Positions 1-12,723 of a stretch of DNA of 64,000 bases are shown here, piece by piece. The notes under the pieces are model-generated. The model searched no databases. It worked only from the letters and a program-made list of their open reading frames with translations, and was not told the DNA's origin. A program made the position numbers and the translations under genes. The stretch lies in NCBI RefSeq assembly GCF_000699445.3, contig NC_067198.1, forward strand, positions 35,120,536 through 35,184,535. Reading direction: 5' to 3'. Origin of the DNA: Schistosoma haematobium. Lineage: Eukaryota > Platyhelminthes > Trematoda > Strigeidida > Schistosomatidae. Within the stretch, counting starts at the first letter, position 1. Every line of letters begins with the position of its first letter.

Positions 1-965
1 TGTAAATCAGGTAATAAAGTTGGTGATGCTGAGAAAAGAGAATCTGTCATGTTCCGCTTGTCTAAGCGGGCAGTTCGTTTTACGTGACGTCGTCAGTCTT
101 GCCAATGGATAAACAACTTTCAATGCGGCATTTATCCTGTAATCAATTGTTCATTTTATTTCATCTCCTTTGAAACGCAAATGTGAAAGACAGGTTTTCT
201 TATACAGTGCATCGTAATTAACCTGTAGGTTGATTTTTAGCATTCTTCCTTGCGAAGTTTGCTAAATATGTATTTTCGCGAAGGCAATTTGTGATGAGGG
301 AAAGTTCTTTTTACAGGCTTTCCTTCGAGCAAAGTTCACGAAGGCAGTCAGAAAGGGTTTGTACAATCCCTTCTTCGTAACTTATTGGACAAAAACCGTT
401 TTAATTAAAATAGGCTCCACTACAGGTATTTTTGCGGTAGATGTGTCTTTGTAATGTGCCTTCTGAAGTTCGTTAGTTTCTAGTACCTAAGTTGTGGAGT
501 TTACCTTTTTGTCCGTGTTTCACGGCAACATCTTTATCACTGTGTACTTTGTGAAATAGGCTGAGTAGGTGCATAGGATTTTTATGATTATTTCAGGAAA
601 AAATGTGTCGTCGATATATCTACGATGAAGTGCGATTACCTTGAGTGCCAAACCTCTCTCCGTTTCGGGTTTCCAACAAATATAAGCCATAATCGAGCGC
701 AGGAGGCTATCCACGGCGACTCCATCAATCTGGTGATATAACACGTTGTTGAGTTGAAATCGTTCATTTTTGGTACATAGGAATATGGGCTGTTTGAATT
801 CGTCGACTGGCAAAGAAAGAAGTTCACGATATTCACATGTGATATCCACCGTTTCTCCTTAAGGAATCTTTGTGAATAGAGATGAGACGTCGAATAGAAC
901 CATCAATCTGTCGGAAGTATTCAAGCTATTAAGCTTTGTAAAATTTGAAACTACCCTTCAGACTG
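1..965 (-). mobile_element. Penelope-like element, decayed reverse transcriptase and 3' part (left edge cut)
   Basis: Reading the minus strand, the stretch from about 950 to 520 encodes a Penelope-type reverse transcriptase with frame breaks. Motif A reads VLFDVSSLFTKIP, followed at about 849 by an open segment with QIDGVAV (motif B) and RRYIDDTF (motif C). Further down, at about 60-180, a stretch resembles the linker that precedes the GIY-YIG endonuclease in this class. Stops and frameshifts make it a dead copy, and the window edge cuts off its 3' end. The order RT then GIY-YIG and the YIDD box with the QIDGVAMGS-like box B are hallmarks of Penelope-like elements rather than LINEs. A second copy lies at 30296-31493. 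Confidence 0.7.
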
Positions 966-3300
966 TGGGAAATTAGATGAGTGGCAATATGTGTTAAGTC
1001 TACACATACTTTTACAATTAACTGAAATCGCCGAAGAAACCCACCAAATACACAAGATTTCGATATCTTGGAGGGTTTCGAAGTTCGGGAAAGTTATAGT
1101 GATTTACGACTTCACTACAGCTTTACGTCCTACTGCTAATACAGGTCTAATATGCCAGCGGAAGTCGCGCAATAGTATTTTTATTCATGAGCCCAATCAC
1201 TATACTGTTTCGCACAACTATAACAATATTCCTGCCAAGCATCCTAAAACCAAAGACATATCTAGCGTTACTCCTTGTCTGAAGGCATAAACTGTGCACT
1301 AAGTAGCTAAATCAACTTATCTTAAGTCTGAAAGCTCAGTAACTTCGGAATCTGGAGTCACTTATAGTTTACAATCCGCCAACCATGTGCCACTGGAATC
1401 AGTAAAATATTAACGACCCAAATTAATAAAGATTGGACCACGAGCCATGGTCGTTTTGCCACTGAAATACACATCTAACTAAGTGCTAAAAAATTCAGAA
1501 TTAATTCAACCCCCTAGGTACCCACGACTGCCACACCCACTCACCGTATTGATAACATTTGTAGATCCAGTTCTAAAGTCATAACAACCTGACAACGGCC
1601 ACACAACACGAGCACTTCCACTAAAAATAATCTTGGGAAATTCCACATTTCTAACTTATAACGTGCAACTTGTTTAACGGTCAGCAATGGCGTTGAGATG
1701 CCTTAGAGCACACAATGTCCTGCTTGGAAATCTACCTAATGGTTTAAGAAGTTATTTAAATTGACCTGCGTCATGCAATTTTTTTTACATTTTGATACAA
1801 ATATTACCTCATCTTCTTGGGCTCTCTCTGCCTTAATAACGCTGCTTTGCAGTCACAAGCTTTTGAGAGTGATGCTTTGGATGATTTAGGGTTATGTTTA
1901 TCATACTCTGACCAGATAGTGATTGACAGTTCCCTTCAATCACTGAAGGCTGATCCCAGCCTCTTTAGCTTCTTGACTGACCTCTCCGATCAATCGCCAG
2001 GCACACAGCTCATTCATTCATACTAATTCAGTTTCCCCGACCGTGTTGCTGTTTCCACCAAACCATCCTGCATCACCTCTTGATTATAGGCTACGCTGTT
2101 CATATATGAGTACAAAATCGTTACTCTTATATCAACCTCACCTGGAGACCTTCCAGGATAGCTTCCTGTGCAAGCCTAGACAAAAAGCAGGTTAAGCAAC
2201 CTGAGGCCATAGAAAGAAACCTCACTTCAAAGGTACTAACCAGAGGGTAGGTGGCGTTACTCACCAGCAAACATGACGGTGGGGAGATAACTTCAATCCA
2301 CCCATGTCTGTAGGGCAGAACATTTTGTTTAATTACGGCTCCTTATGGTTTAGTGGGATGTTACGAACTTAAGGTATTAATGCTGATTTATCATGCAAAA
2401 TGCCTCATTAAATCGTGTTACGAACGTTGAATTGGTTTCACTTCCTACCCAGTAATCCTATTACAAGCTAACTAGACAATTCGATAATATGCGAAGCCTA
2501 CTCAAGACCCTATGATACCTAAAAATAAAAAAAAATAAACTAAACATCAAAAAAATAATAATACAAAAAAGGTGAAAAGGGCTTCAACAGCTTCGATAAA
2601 AAAGGAAGATAGTCAATTGTATATCACAATAACTGTTCTTAGCACTATATTTTGTGACCACACATAATCTCATACTTTCAGCTCCTTTCTGAATCCCCTC
2701 CATTTGTCAGTTGTATGCCCACTCATACCTTGTTTGCACTTATTTTCTTTAACCTATTAAAATGCTCTTGCTTAGCAAATACCTTAATAAAAGAAAATTA
2801 GACTGAGTAATCATACCTTAAACATCCAACATCAACCGCGCTCTACGGATTGGACGTTACTTTCAGGCCGAGGTTTTTAGTTTTATTTTTCTAGGATTCT
2901 CGCAGAGCTGGATGAATTATTTTTTCTTGGAATTATGGGAGTTAACTCTATTCTTAACTACTAACATATAAACTGTGAATTTCATGCCATATGATAAGTT
3001 CTGAGTTTAACTTACGGTATTTATGATCATATTCATACACTAATCCATAATCATATAATTACATATATTCATTTTGACCATACGATCAAACTATACTTTG
3101 TCACTTTGAAACCATATATAATCATATTTGACGAAGATTTGCATTCCATATCTGTATTCTATTTCTTAAGGAATATATGGTTATATCGTATTTGAATGCC
3201 TTAACCCACGTACTTTATGTATCTACAGGATCTATTCAAACCTCTACCTAATATCAAGAAATATATATAACCGTGTATGTTAAAGGACTGTATTCACTAT
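966..3300. other. AT-rich stretch without a supportable gene
   Basis: Short open frames occur on both strands (for example at 991-1290 and 1817-2026), but none has a recognisable domain, splice context or codon pattern. The part next to 966 may hold more decayed Penelope sequence on the minus strand. Nothing else is recognised. Confidence 0.5.
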
Positions 3301-3891
3301 TTTATGAACTATCATTTAAATCGTATTTGGATACTATAAATTATTTCATTTCCGAAATTACCTGTCCAATTCGGTGAGTCTGTCATAGTTTGTTTTTTTG
3401 ACAGTGTTTTTTTTTGAAAAACTGTTTCATATATTTGTTCAAGAAGCAACATAATAATCTTAGACGGTGATAATCTTCTAAACTACTTATCTCCGCACCT
3501 CCCAATTTTTACTAATACGGACTTTCAGTTTATATATGTATCACGTACCGTACTTTTTTGATTGTTTGATACTAATTATCGACATTTCTAAGTTACTTTA
3601 CCATATAAGTCTATCTTTCGTGTCATATATGTTAAAATTTATACAACTTGCTCCTTTATATTCTATTTTGCCTCCACACAGACACTGACATAAATACTTC
3701 ATCTCCACTACTATCTTCCTGCCATTGTCATCTTTTGTTTTTAACACCACTAATCCTCACGATACATTCACTCTTGGTTAAAATATAGATTTTGATTTTA
3801 AGACTAACTTGAGCCCTCGGAATTGATTTTTTCACCCCCTTCTATTTCCAACATTCTGTTCAATCCACTTGCTATACATCACTTTCTTATC

Positions 3892-5259
3892 ATGCCACAA
3901 AAAAAAATGAAGACCCCTGCTCCTAGGCGTTCAGCCAAACGTAGGAAAACGACACAATTTAGCACCACTACTGACACGATTTTCAACAGTTTCAACGAGA
4001 CGAGCCACTCCGTTCATCCGGAAGCAGACAAGCTTTTACCAGTTGTCTCCATTCCAGACATGTTGAAAACTCTGATGGTAAACAGTGATGATAGTCGCAA
4101 CTGCAACCATATGGATGCTATAAAAAAGTTGCAAGTAGACATGAACATTCTCAATCCGCTTAAATATCTCATCAACCCCAACCTCACAGAGACTCCAGAT
4201 CAAATGAATGACATAAATATTTTCCTAGATCGTGTTGCATCAGAGGTATTTGAAAGAATAAGACGATCTAGCAATCCAATTGTGTTTAATATACCGGATA
4301 CACATGCCCTTAAAAATATCAAATCTAGTCTGCTTAGAGCCAGCAATATGACACACGTACCATGTGTATGCACAAGATTAAGAAGAAGTCATCCTGGTAT
4401 GCACTCACCGATCTTGTTCAAATTCAACTCATCTGTAGACGCCAGTGAATTTTTAAATTCCTCCAATTCATTGAGACAAAAACAGATTTTCAAGGATATT
4501 AAGACTCTTCCGGATAAAACACCATGCCAGCGAAAAGCAGGAAGAAATAACTACAGACCATCAGCGTCAAACTCTCAAATGCATCATAATCCTAATGGTT
4601 GTAAAGTTAAGTCCGATTCTAAGAGGACTTCTAGCTTAACAACTTTGCCGCCACCGAAAAACTCTTCTGAATCTCATAAAGTTCAAAACCCAGAAGAAAG
4701 TAATCCCAATGTAGGTGGTGTCCATCCTCTTAAAAATGTTGACTTAGATTCAACCCGAAGTAGTTGTGCTGATGAAGAATGGGATAACACAATCCAAACC
4801 GCTGTTAGTGCAACACCCAGTTACAGTAACTGTGCAACGGATAACAGGAAAACTAATCATAACATTCATATAACTGACCACGCACTTAACGTTGATATAT
4901 TCGAACCTCGCAAACCATCGCAAGTATGTTTAACAGTACACAATCCTCTCCAACTTATGAAGAAGCCGAAATCAACCACAAACCTTGGAAATAAACTTCT
5001 TAAACACGTTACCCATACGTCAGGTATAAATAGTTATCCGAATTGTAATTGGCCACTTGGTCACAACCATAGACCTGATAGCCTTCTTGGTCCGGCTCCC
5101 AATATGTACAGTATGTCCTTATCAGATGTTATATCCAATAACAATGAGAAAACTTTTTTTGTAATTCCGCCGGCTTTCCTGTCGGCAACGGTAAACATAT
5201 TTCACATGATGACAAAGTGGTTGAATCTATTTCCCCTCGCAACACGACTCTTACCTTAG
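3892..5259 (+). CDS. LINE ORF1 protein, RNA-binding (RRM-like)
   Basis: The frame is open from 3823, but the first ATG is at 3892, giving about 455 residues. The N terminus is strongly basic (APRRSAKRRKT), as expected for a nucleic-acid chaperone that packages the element's RNA. A central block of about residues 125-205 has the look of a non-canonical RNA recognition motif: a PIVFNIP strand and later a PILFKF strand followed by a helix. The C-terminal half is rich in Ser, Asn, Pro and His and looks disordered. No CCHC zinc knuckle is seen. The end of the frame overlaps the start of ORF2 by 43 bases in another frame, so ORF2 may be translated by re-initiation or frameshifting. The RRM assignment is by eye. 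Confidence 0.65.
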   Translation: MPQKKMKTPAPRRSAKRRKTTQFSTTTDTIFNSFNETSHSVHPEADKLLPVVSIPDMLKTLMVNSDDSRNCNHMDAIKKLQVDMNILNPLKYLINPNLTETPDQMNDINIFLDRVASEVFERIRRSSNPIVFNIPDTHALKNIKSSLLRASNMTHVPCVCTRLRRSHPGMHSPILFKFNSSVDASEFLNSSNSLRQKQIFKDIKTLPDKTPCQRKAGRNNYRPSASNSQMHHNPNGCKVKSDSKRTSSLTTLPPPKNSSESHKVQNPEESNPNVGGVHPLKNVDLDSTRSSCADEEWDNTIQTAVSATPSYSNCATDNRKTNHNIHITDHALNVDIFEPRKPSQVCLTVHNPLQLMKKPKSTTNLGNKLLKHVTHTSGINSYPNCNWPLGHNHRPDSLLGPAPNMYSMSLSDVISNNNEKTFFVIPPAFLSATVNIFHMMTKWLNLFPLATRLLP

Positions 5260-8174
5260 CTAATCCTATGAGTATTCATGGAACTACCAATTGCGATTTA
5301 TACTCTAACCTGCTTCACTATGATGACTCTGAGTTTCTTATTCTTTCGTTCAATGCCCGCTCTCTGTCTAATAAAATTATTCATCTTAAAACTCTTTTAT
5401 TCCTTGTAAACCCAACCATTGTACTTACTACGGAAACGTGGTGTAATTCATCTATATCCGATCATTCCTTGAATGTAGATAATTACGTTTTCTTTAGAAC
5501 CGATCGATGTTGTGGAATAGGAGGCGGTACAATTATCTATGTCCGTTCAGACATTCAAGCGTGCAAATTTGAGGATAAATCCCTTGATGCTATAGACGAC
5601 TCCACTTGGGTTACTGTAAACTGTGGATCCCAAAATTATTTACTTGTGGGATGCATATATAGACCACCTCATGCGGATACTAAGTTTGACAGATTACTAA
5701 CAAACATATTTTCCATTGCTTCGCACCAACCTCATACTTTTAAAATCATCGGAGGTGATTTTAATCTGCCAAAAATTACATGGGGCTTGACTCCGGTACC
5801 AGGTCGATATAACAAGCTAGTTGAAACATTAGAAATTTGTGGATGGGTTCAACAGGTCCGAAAACCAACCAGGGGCGATAATACACTTGATTTAATGTTC
5901 ACAATCAACATAGACCCTATCTCAGTGCATACCAGTCATGAGCTTTTTATGAGTGACCATAAAATTGTATTGAGTATTATTCACTCTTTAAACGCCATAC
6001 AATTAAACTCTAAAGCTTCAATGACGTACCAGAGCAGACATTTTGATCAACAAACATGGAAACGGACTGAAACTCTCATTCAATGTTTACCATGGGAAAC
6101 TTATTTTACCGCAAATAATGTTGACATTGCGCTTTCCAATCTATACCACAACCTGATATATTGTCTTGACTGCACTGCTCCAGTTATTGGCCGTGTGGCT
6201 TATAATGCTAATAGGGGCCAAAATACTTTTAAAAGAATGCTGAGGAAATTAAAATGCCGTTACTATGAGCAGAATGATGTGTATGCACTTCAGAGTATAC
6301 TTAAATTAATCGACAGAAATGCTTCATCTAAACGTAAGTATTTCATGAATGTAGAAAATAAAGCTCTACGTAGTAAAAGCCCAGAATTATCAATACTTCG
6401 GCTTTTTAAATCCCGTGTAAAGTCAAATTCCCTTGGCACGACTAAATTCTTCATAGTTAACGGAAGCATTGTTAACGACCCGAATACTATATGCGAACAA
6501 TTCAGCAAGCACTTCTCGCAGTGCTACAAAACTGGAACTGAAAACTCCATCATTACATTTCCAATGCTGACATCCAGACATCTGTCGAAAATTGGTTTTA
6601 CACCCTCCAACATCAAGCAGGCCATAGCTGCCCTGAAAAAGTCTTATGATGGTGGACCTGACGGGATACCTTCATCATTTGTGAAATATGGAAGTAGAGA
6701 ATTTCCACTACTTTGTTTGAAACTTTTCAATCTATCTATGGAATATGGGACCTATCCATCTGCATGGAAAACATCCCTTATCACCCCTAGATTCAAAACA
6801 GGACCACGTAGTGATATTATTAACTATAGGCCAATTAATTTGACATCCGTGCTCTCAAGAACCATGGAAGAAATCATCCACAAACAGCTACTATTATTTT
6901 TACTTTCGGCTAGTCTGATCAGCCCATCCCAACACGGGTTTATGACTAAACGCTCATGTTTCACATCGCACCTGGGGTTTTTTTATCAAATTACCCAGAG
7001 AAGAGATGTTGGTCAGTCAGTGATAGTTCTTTACTTCGATTTTAGTAAGGCTTTCGACAGTGTCTCACACAAACTTCTTTTAAAACTCTCTTCATTTGGC
7101 ATACAGAATCCCCTTTTCTCTTGGCTCAAATCTTTTTTAGAAGAACGTAGCCAAATCGTTCGCTTTGGATCTTGCTAATCTAAACCTGTGAATGTAACCA
7201 GTGGGGTTATACAAGGAAGTGTGGTTGGTTCATTACTTTTTCTCCTTTTTATCAATGATGTGTGTTCCCTCTTTCAGTATGGTAAGCCTTTCCTTTTTTC
7301 TGATGACCTGAAAGTAGTTTATTCATTCTCTTCTCCCACGAAAGAAAGCTATATTTCAGCGGTAATCCAAGAGGAAATAAACAAGTTGTACGAATGGACT
7401 ATTTCGTGGAATATGCCACTTTATGTTGACAAAAGTGGATTTATTCACATTGGTCGCTGTCTTAACTTAAATCTGACTGTACAGACACATACACTCAAAC
7501 CTCTCAACACTGTTTGTGACCTGGGTTTAAGATATAGCAATAGTCTGAACTTTTCTGAACACATTATATCTCAAGTATCCAAAGCTAGAAAGCTGATCGG
7601 ATTGATAATGATAAACTTCAATAATATCGAATCGAGATTGTTACTATACAGAAAATGTGTCTTGCCCATTCTTGAATATGGTATTTTAGTTTACAGTAAT
7701 TGTAGACATAATGACCTGATTAGAATTGAAGGTGTTCAAAGAAAGTTCACCAAAGCTGTTCTGGGGTATTCCGAAAACAAAGACTATCACCAAAGATGTC
7801 AACAACTCAACTTAGAACCTCTTTGGATCAGACGTATCAAATTAAATCTTGCCTTTATCTACCGGCTTATTAACGGCATTTCCTACTCCTCCGTATCCAC
7901 CCCTTCATACCTTATGATATCATCCCACAATCTACGCAATAAGGAGAATATTCTAGCGATTCCAAGAACCCACACAAACTTACGTCAGAATTTTTTCCTT
8001 ATTCGCTACTCAACCATGTGGAACAGACTGCCAGTGAACCTCCGTTGCAGTGAAACTACAACCCGATTCAAAAGTCTCCTTGACGATTTTCTTTCCGAAA
8101 GTGGATTATGTCACCTATTGAATATCAATGTATTCAATAATGATTTATACAAACAAGGTCCATCATCCATTTAA
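5217..8174 (+). pseudogene. LINE ORF2: endonuclease-reverse transcriptase with one in-frame stop
   Basis: The frame runs from the ATG at 5217 to 8174, about 985 codons, broken only by TAA at 7176-7178. The next open stretch at 7188 is in the same frame. APE endonuclease motifs come first: LSFNARSL, TTETW, IYRPP, GGDFNLP and MSDHK. Reverse transcriptase motifs follow: YDGGPDGIPSSF, NYRPINLTS, QHGFMTKRSC, YFDFSKAFDSVSH (motif A Asp), then after the stop SGVIQGSVVGSLLF and FSDD (catalytic pair, usually FADD). The C terminus has the YRKCVLPILEYG and MWNRLPVNLR blocks typical of CR1/jockey elements. The product would nick target DNA and copy the element's RNA into it. The stop lies between RT motifs A and B, so the terminated product would lack the catalytic FSDD. 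Confidence 0.8.
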
Positions 8175-9208
8175 TTGCTTGAAAAGCAAAATAAAACCTT
8201 TAAATCTTTTCACATCTATCTTGTTTTATTTCTCTTTATCTTAATATATGAAGTCTGCTTATGTTCATGTTTATCATTATAACCGTTAATAATATCATTA
8301 TTAGTTCCCCGACACATTAGATATTCTTTTTGTATCTTCTTATCCTTCTAAACATATTTAACTCCAGATTGTCCTTTGAAATCAATTTTGACTTTCATAG
8401 CATCAATCTTAATTATTATTGCACAAATATTTATATTAATATCCGGTTCCACTCTGTATACTATTACATAAATCTAAATGTATTTATCCGAGTGCTTTAG
8501 AGGATTTTTATTTTATTTTTCTAAATTGTTGGTTTCCTTCTGAGGTTGATATTCATTACACAATTATTATTCTTATCATGGATGAACCTTTTCACTAGGT
8601 ATCCACTTCTCTTGTCTCTCTTTTTCCCTTCTATATAAATATTATTCTTAAGATTACGAAGTTTGTGATTAAAACAATAACTTGTGTTACACTTAAATTA
8701 AATTCTCAGACCCGTTTTATCTTCACTATGCATATATTACTACTCATACATATTGATATTTTATTATCCTTTCCATTTAATTGTAACTTTCATCGCATCA
8801 CTCTAAACTATAACTGCACAAACATTTATTCTAGCGTCATATCTTACTGCAATTATAAGTTTTTTTGTTTTTTTTTTCTAATTATTTTTGTTACTAATTT
8901 AACGATACACACATAGTCGTTTATTCTTGTTCTGTGTTCATAAACACGCCTATTAGACTGTTTGTGTATTTCACGTCTCCTTTATTTCTACTCCCTTATT
9001 TTCTCCATTTCCTTCTTTAAACTCAATTCAATATTCTTCTCAATTGCACAGACCCTATTTATTATTATTAATATTCTACTACTATTGCTTTAATTTTTTT
9101 TTAATGGCAAGTATAATGCTGACATTATTGAAAATTGTGTATTATTGCATTTTTTGAAGAAACCCGAAATGGTTTCTTCACAACACTTATGTACCCATAA
9201 GATGTTTG

Positions 9209-9210
<2 letters not shown>
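8175..9210 (+). other. 3' UTR of the LINE, with an internal imperfect duplication
   Basis: This T-rich stretch follows ORF2 and has no convincing frame. Two blocks of about 75 bases, near 8380-8465 and 8775-8845, share a common pattern (CTTTCAT.GCATCA then GCACAAA.ATTTAT), so the 3' UTR seems to hold a diverged tandem duplication with a period of about 390 bp. Confidence 0.5.

Positions 9211-9212
<2 letters not shown>

Positions 9213-9240
<28 letters not shown>
9213..9240 (+). repeat. (AAT)n tract, probable LINE 3' tail
   Basis: About nine AAT units follow the 3' UTR of the LINE. Short tandem repeats of this kind end many CR1-type elements. A second T/A triplet tract near 9603-9630 ends an adjoining fragment. 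Confidence 0.6.
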
Positions 9241-9241
<1 letters not shown>

Positions 9242-9630
9242 TTGGCTACTCTGCCTCTCGTGTTTTCTTTTACTTGCTCCCTCTATCAGCCCCCTTGAGA
9301 TATGGAACGGGTGACTTCATCCTGCACCATCCTTAAAGCCTTGGATATTCCAAAGGGACATAAGGTTGCGATTTCTAGAAGCTCATACCTTCAATGGACC
9401 TATCCTTGACCATCAGTTGCACATTCGCAAAGCAACTTTCATGAAGCGCGCCGACAGTGATACTGACTAAAACCATCTACATTCATACCTTATAAACTAT
9501 CAACCCAGCTATGTAATTTACTACAGTGAGTAATGTATCATTTGTAAAAACTTGATCTTGCCTGTAAACTGGCATGCCTCATATAACAAACTGTTATTTG
9601 AGAATAAATAATAATTATTATTATTATTAA
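9242..9630 (+). mobile_element. 3' fragment of another CR1-like LINE
   Basis: Non-coding sequence ending in GAATAAATAATAATTATTATTATTA. The end resembles the 3' UTR and tail of a CR1-type LINE (a TTTGTAAAAACTTGATCTTGCCTG-like block precedes the tail), as if the complete LINE had inserted beside or into an older one. The assignment is tentative. Confidence 0.4.
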
Positions 9631-9965
9631 AAATCATTTAAACAGTTGAAGCTCCGCTCGGTGAGATGAAGGATCTTTACAGGAAAGAATGATGACGTGT
9701 GGTGAAAAGCGAGACTCCCCGGATCAGTCAGCTACAACGTAGGACCAGGCGCATATGTGTATCGTCCCAAGTTGCCATACCTCATTAGCACAACAAGATG
9801 AACACCCGATTCATAGGAGTAGTCACTTCAATGGTGGTAATATATAAAAGAAAGATTGCATATAAGGATATAGTACAGGAAGAAAGAATTAGTTCGTAGA
9901 AAGAAAGATATGAAGCGATTTTAATCTCATAGTTTAAGGGAAATTGAAGAGTGTATATATCGACG

Positions 9966-11743
9966 CTATTGTGATCGATTCTGAGACATACTAGCCAGAA
10001 TCTCCAACCATTGGTTACGGCAGTCATGCGGACCCCGACCAAGTAGTCTGCATCTCCCAACATGACTCAGACTAGAAGTTAGTGACTTCAAGCACTGATG
10101 CCACGTTTTAGTTTGGCCACCCCTAACATTCTTCCAACCATCCCGAACACTGGTTAGCATTGCGCGTCGTGGTAATCGGTGTTCGGGCATACGTAACACA
10201 TGGCCCAACCATTTCAGTCGATGAAGATTCACAACCTCATCAACTGATTAACCATCATTCCCTAATACCTTGCGTCTAATTCCACTATTACTTACCCGGT
10301 GATCCCAGCAGATGCCAGCAATATTTCTAAGGCAGCTGTGGTCAAATACTAGTAACTTACGAGTGTATTGTACTCTTAATGACCATGTTTCGCTGCCGTA
10401 AAGTAGAACAGGACGAACTGCTGCGCAGTATACTCGTCCTTTTATTGATAGACGGATATCTCGCCTTCGCCATAGGTGACGTAAGTTGGCGGAAGCCAAA
10501 CGAGCTTTTCGAATCCGCGCTGAGATTTCGTCAGACACCAACCTATTAGGGCTGATCAAACTTCCAAGATAAGTGAAGTTGTCAGCGCGTTCGACTGCTT
10601 CACTCCCTATCCTTAGTTCAGGTGTTGACGCAGACCAGTCCTGAAGCAACAACTTTCATTTAGAGGGGTGAGAAACGCATCTCAAACATCCTGGCATTGT
10701 TGTTCAGTGTTACCGAAATGCTCTGCATTCTACCGACGTCCTCAACAGACAGGACTGTGTCATCTATGTATCCTAAGTCGATAAGTGGACCTCCTAGATG
10801 GAGATCAATTTCTGAAAATTCAGACGACGAGAATGTTGTTTCTAGCAGTAGATCAATGACGATATAGAACAAAAATGGAGATAGTGAACAGCCTTGACGG
10901 ACACCACTTGAGGTTGCGAAATCAGATGGCAGTTCACCATAAGCTCTGACTCGACTAGTAGTGTTCGAGTAAAGAGCCTTCACAAGGTTTATGTACTTCT
11001 GAGGTACACCTTTCAGTGACAGACACTGTCATAGAACCTCTCAGTCTACAGAGTCAGATACTGCTTGTAAGTCAAGAAAAAACTATCATTGTCGGGTGCC
11101 GATAAGTATGCCTGTGCTCTGAAAGCTGACTAATGGTGAATATGTGGTCGATGCAGCCACGGCCAGATCTGAAGCCAGCTTGATTTCTTCGTGTTTGCAG
11201 TTCACGAGTCTTGGTTAGGCGCCCGATAATTATTGAGGCTAGTATGTTAGATGCTATATTAGTCAAACTAATCCCTCTATGGTTATTGCAGGATGATTTT
11301 GACCCCTTCTTATATATTGGGACGATAAGTGATTGTGACCAGTCAGATGGGATTACGTCCAACTCCCAGATCTTAGCTAAAATATTAGTCAATCTAGTCG
11401 CTAAAATTGGGCCACCATCCTTAAAGACCTCAGGAACCAATCCATCTGGACCAGCTGCCCTTCCTCGTTTCAGATTAACTATAGCCTTTTGAACTTCAGT
11501 AGGAGTTGGAGAACCTACTTCAATGTTCCATTCACACTGTCTGGGAATGTAGGTTAGTTGTAGAGTAGTTGAAGGCCAGCTGAACTGTTCTCTGAAATGT
11601 TCCGCCCATCGTTCTAAACGTCTAGACTGAGAGCAGATGAGGGTGTCGTCTTTTTCCGAAATAGTCTGACTTACACTTGATTGATTAATTCCAGCTTCTT
11701 TTATTAGTCTGTAGAGCTGTCTTGTGTTCCCTATAGCCGCCAC
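9966..11743 (-). pseudogene. RTE family A, reverse transcriptase part with frameshifts
   Basis: Four consecutive open segments in changing frames (11743-11072, 10983-10660, 10652-10248, 10232-9966) read as one reverse transcriptase. Motifs in order: LKRGRAAGPDGLVPEVF, IVPIYKKG with NHRGISLTN, QAGFRSGRGC, then a broken motif A near 11075, SGVRQGCSLSPFLF, LGYIDD (catalytic pair, usually YADD), LLQDW and TYLGSLIS. The C-terminal block [19 protein letters not shown] ends the protein near 9966. The broken motif A alone rules out activity. Confidence 0.8.
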
Positions 11744-12723
11744 CTTTCCTTATGCTTAAAATTTGTGTTTGCTAAAAATAAACGATTGTCTGAGCACAGT
11801 TTCAGCAGACGATCGCCATTATCAGTTCGCTGAGCCGGAATACTAAGATACCCACCTAAATGCCTTTCTGTTTGGTTTAAACTACCTATCTGGGCATTAA
11901 CGTCGCCTGCTACGAGTACTATGTCTGAACGTTTAGCTTTCTGAAGAAGTTCAGATAGCTTTATGTAAAATTCATATTTCACTTCATCTGACCTGCAGTC
12001 GGTGGGAGCGTAGGCAGAAACGACAAAAAGGCAACGACGTGTGTCCCTATCCTTCCGAGTTCTTACGGAGCTGTTTAGCCGAACAGCACATAGACGACTG
12101 TTGACGGGGATCCACTCTAATAGTGCTTGTTCCGCCCTCATGCTTAGTGCTATGCCTACTCCTGCCAGTTCACGAGAGCTGGCCGTCGGGTCACCAGATA
12201 CACGGAGGGTGTATCTCGTTGGCTCTCCGTTTTGTCGAGGTGAGGTCAAGTGAATGACCACACTGGGATCCTGTATGCGTGTTTCAGAGACACAGCATAC
12301 ACCAATGATACGAGATTCTAGGGTTCCAGTCAGGGAAGCCTGTTGACCGATTTGACATAGGGTGCGTACATTGAAGGCTCCAATGTGTAGTTTGGAGCGA
12401 GGTTTCAGTAGACTTGGGACAGTGTTTTGAGCACTAGAATCGTTGGCTATGGTGACATTTGAGGAGGAAGCCGAAAAAGGAAGTTTAGAGAAGAAAGTCG
12501 ATGTAGGAGTAATAATAGAAAGTGAAGACGGAGGTTGATTATTAATACAGTGGTCTTTAGTGCTGTTAGAAGTATGAGGGCGGTCATCACTTCCCGGATG
12601 CCCACACCGTGGAAGGGTTCTTCTGGAGGTACCTGAAAAGGAAATTGGATGAGAGGTGACCTTAGTGACCTGGGAGCGTGACCGTAGTGCCCAAGAGACA
12701 ACTGTTTGAGGTCGGTCACACAC
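11731..12723 (-). pseudogene. RTE family A, endonuclease part
   Basis: An open frame of about 330 codons. The N-terminal third is Ser/Thr-rich and unstructured. The AP-endonuclease fold starts with IGAFNVRTL near residue 122, then CVSETRIQ (catalytic Glu), SAYAPT, LVAGDVNAQIG (Asp-x-Asn pair) and a TNF block near the end. The final SDH histidine block is absent because the frame ends at the deletion joint. This makes it a truncated, inactive endonuclease of the RTE/SR2 type. Confidence 0.75.

Larger units (their letters stand above)
3892..9241 (+). mobile_element. CR1/jockey-type non-LTR retrotransposon, nearly intact
   Basis: The element carries ORF1 (3892-5259), ORF2 (5217-8174) with an apurinic endonuclease and reverse transcriptase, a T-rich 3' untranslated region (8175-9210) and a terminal (AAT)n tract at about 9213-9240 taken as the 3' tail. 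The 5' end is not defined: the T-rich stretch from about 3300 to 3890 may be its 5' UTR. Only one in-frame stop interrupts ORF2, so the copy looks young compared with the heavily decayed LINEs elsewhere in the window. It is assigned to the CR1/jockey group from the APE-type endonuclease, the RT motif spacing and the ORF1 present. The exact schistosome family (Perere/SR-type) cannot be named without a library search. Confidence 0.8.

Noticed and set aside
1817..2026. 69-codon plus-strand frame
   Set aside because: No domain, no splice or promoter context, and composition like the surrounding DNA.
8665..8916. 83-codon frame in the LINE 3' UTR
   Set aside because: Hydrophobic only because the sequence is T-rich, and it lies wholly inside the LINE 3' UTR.
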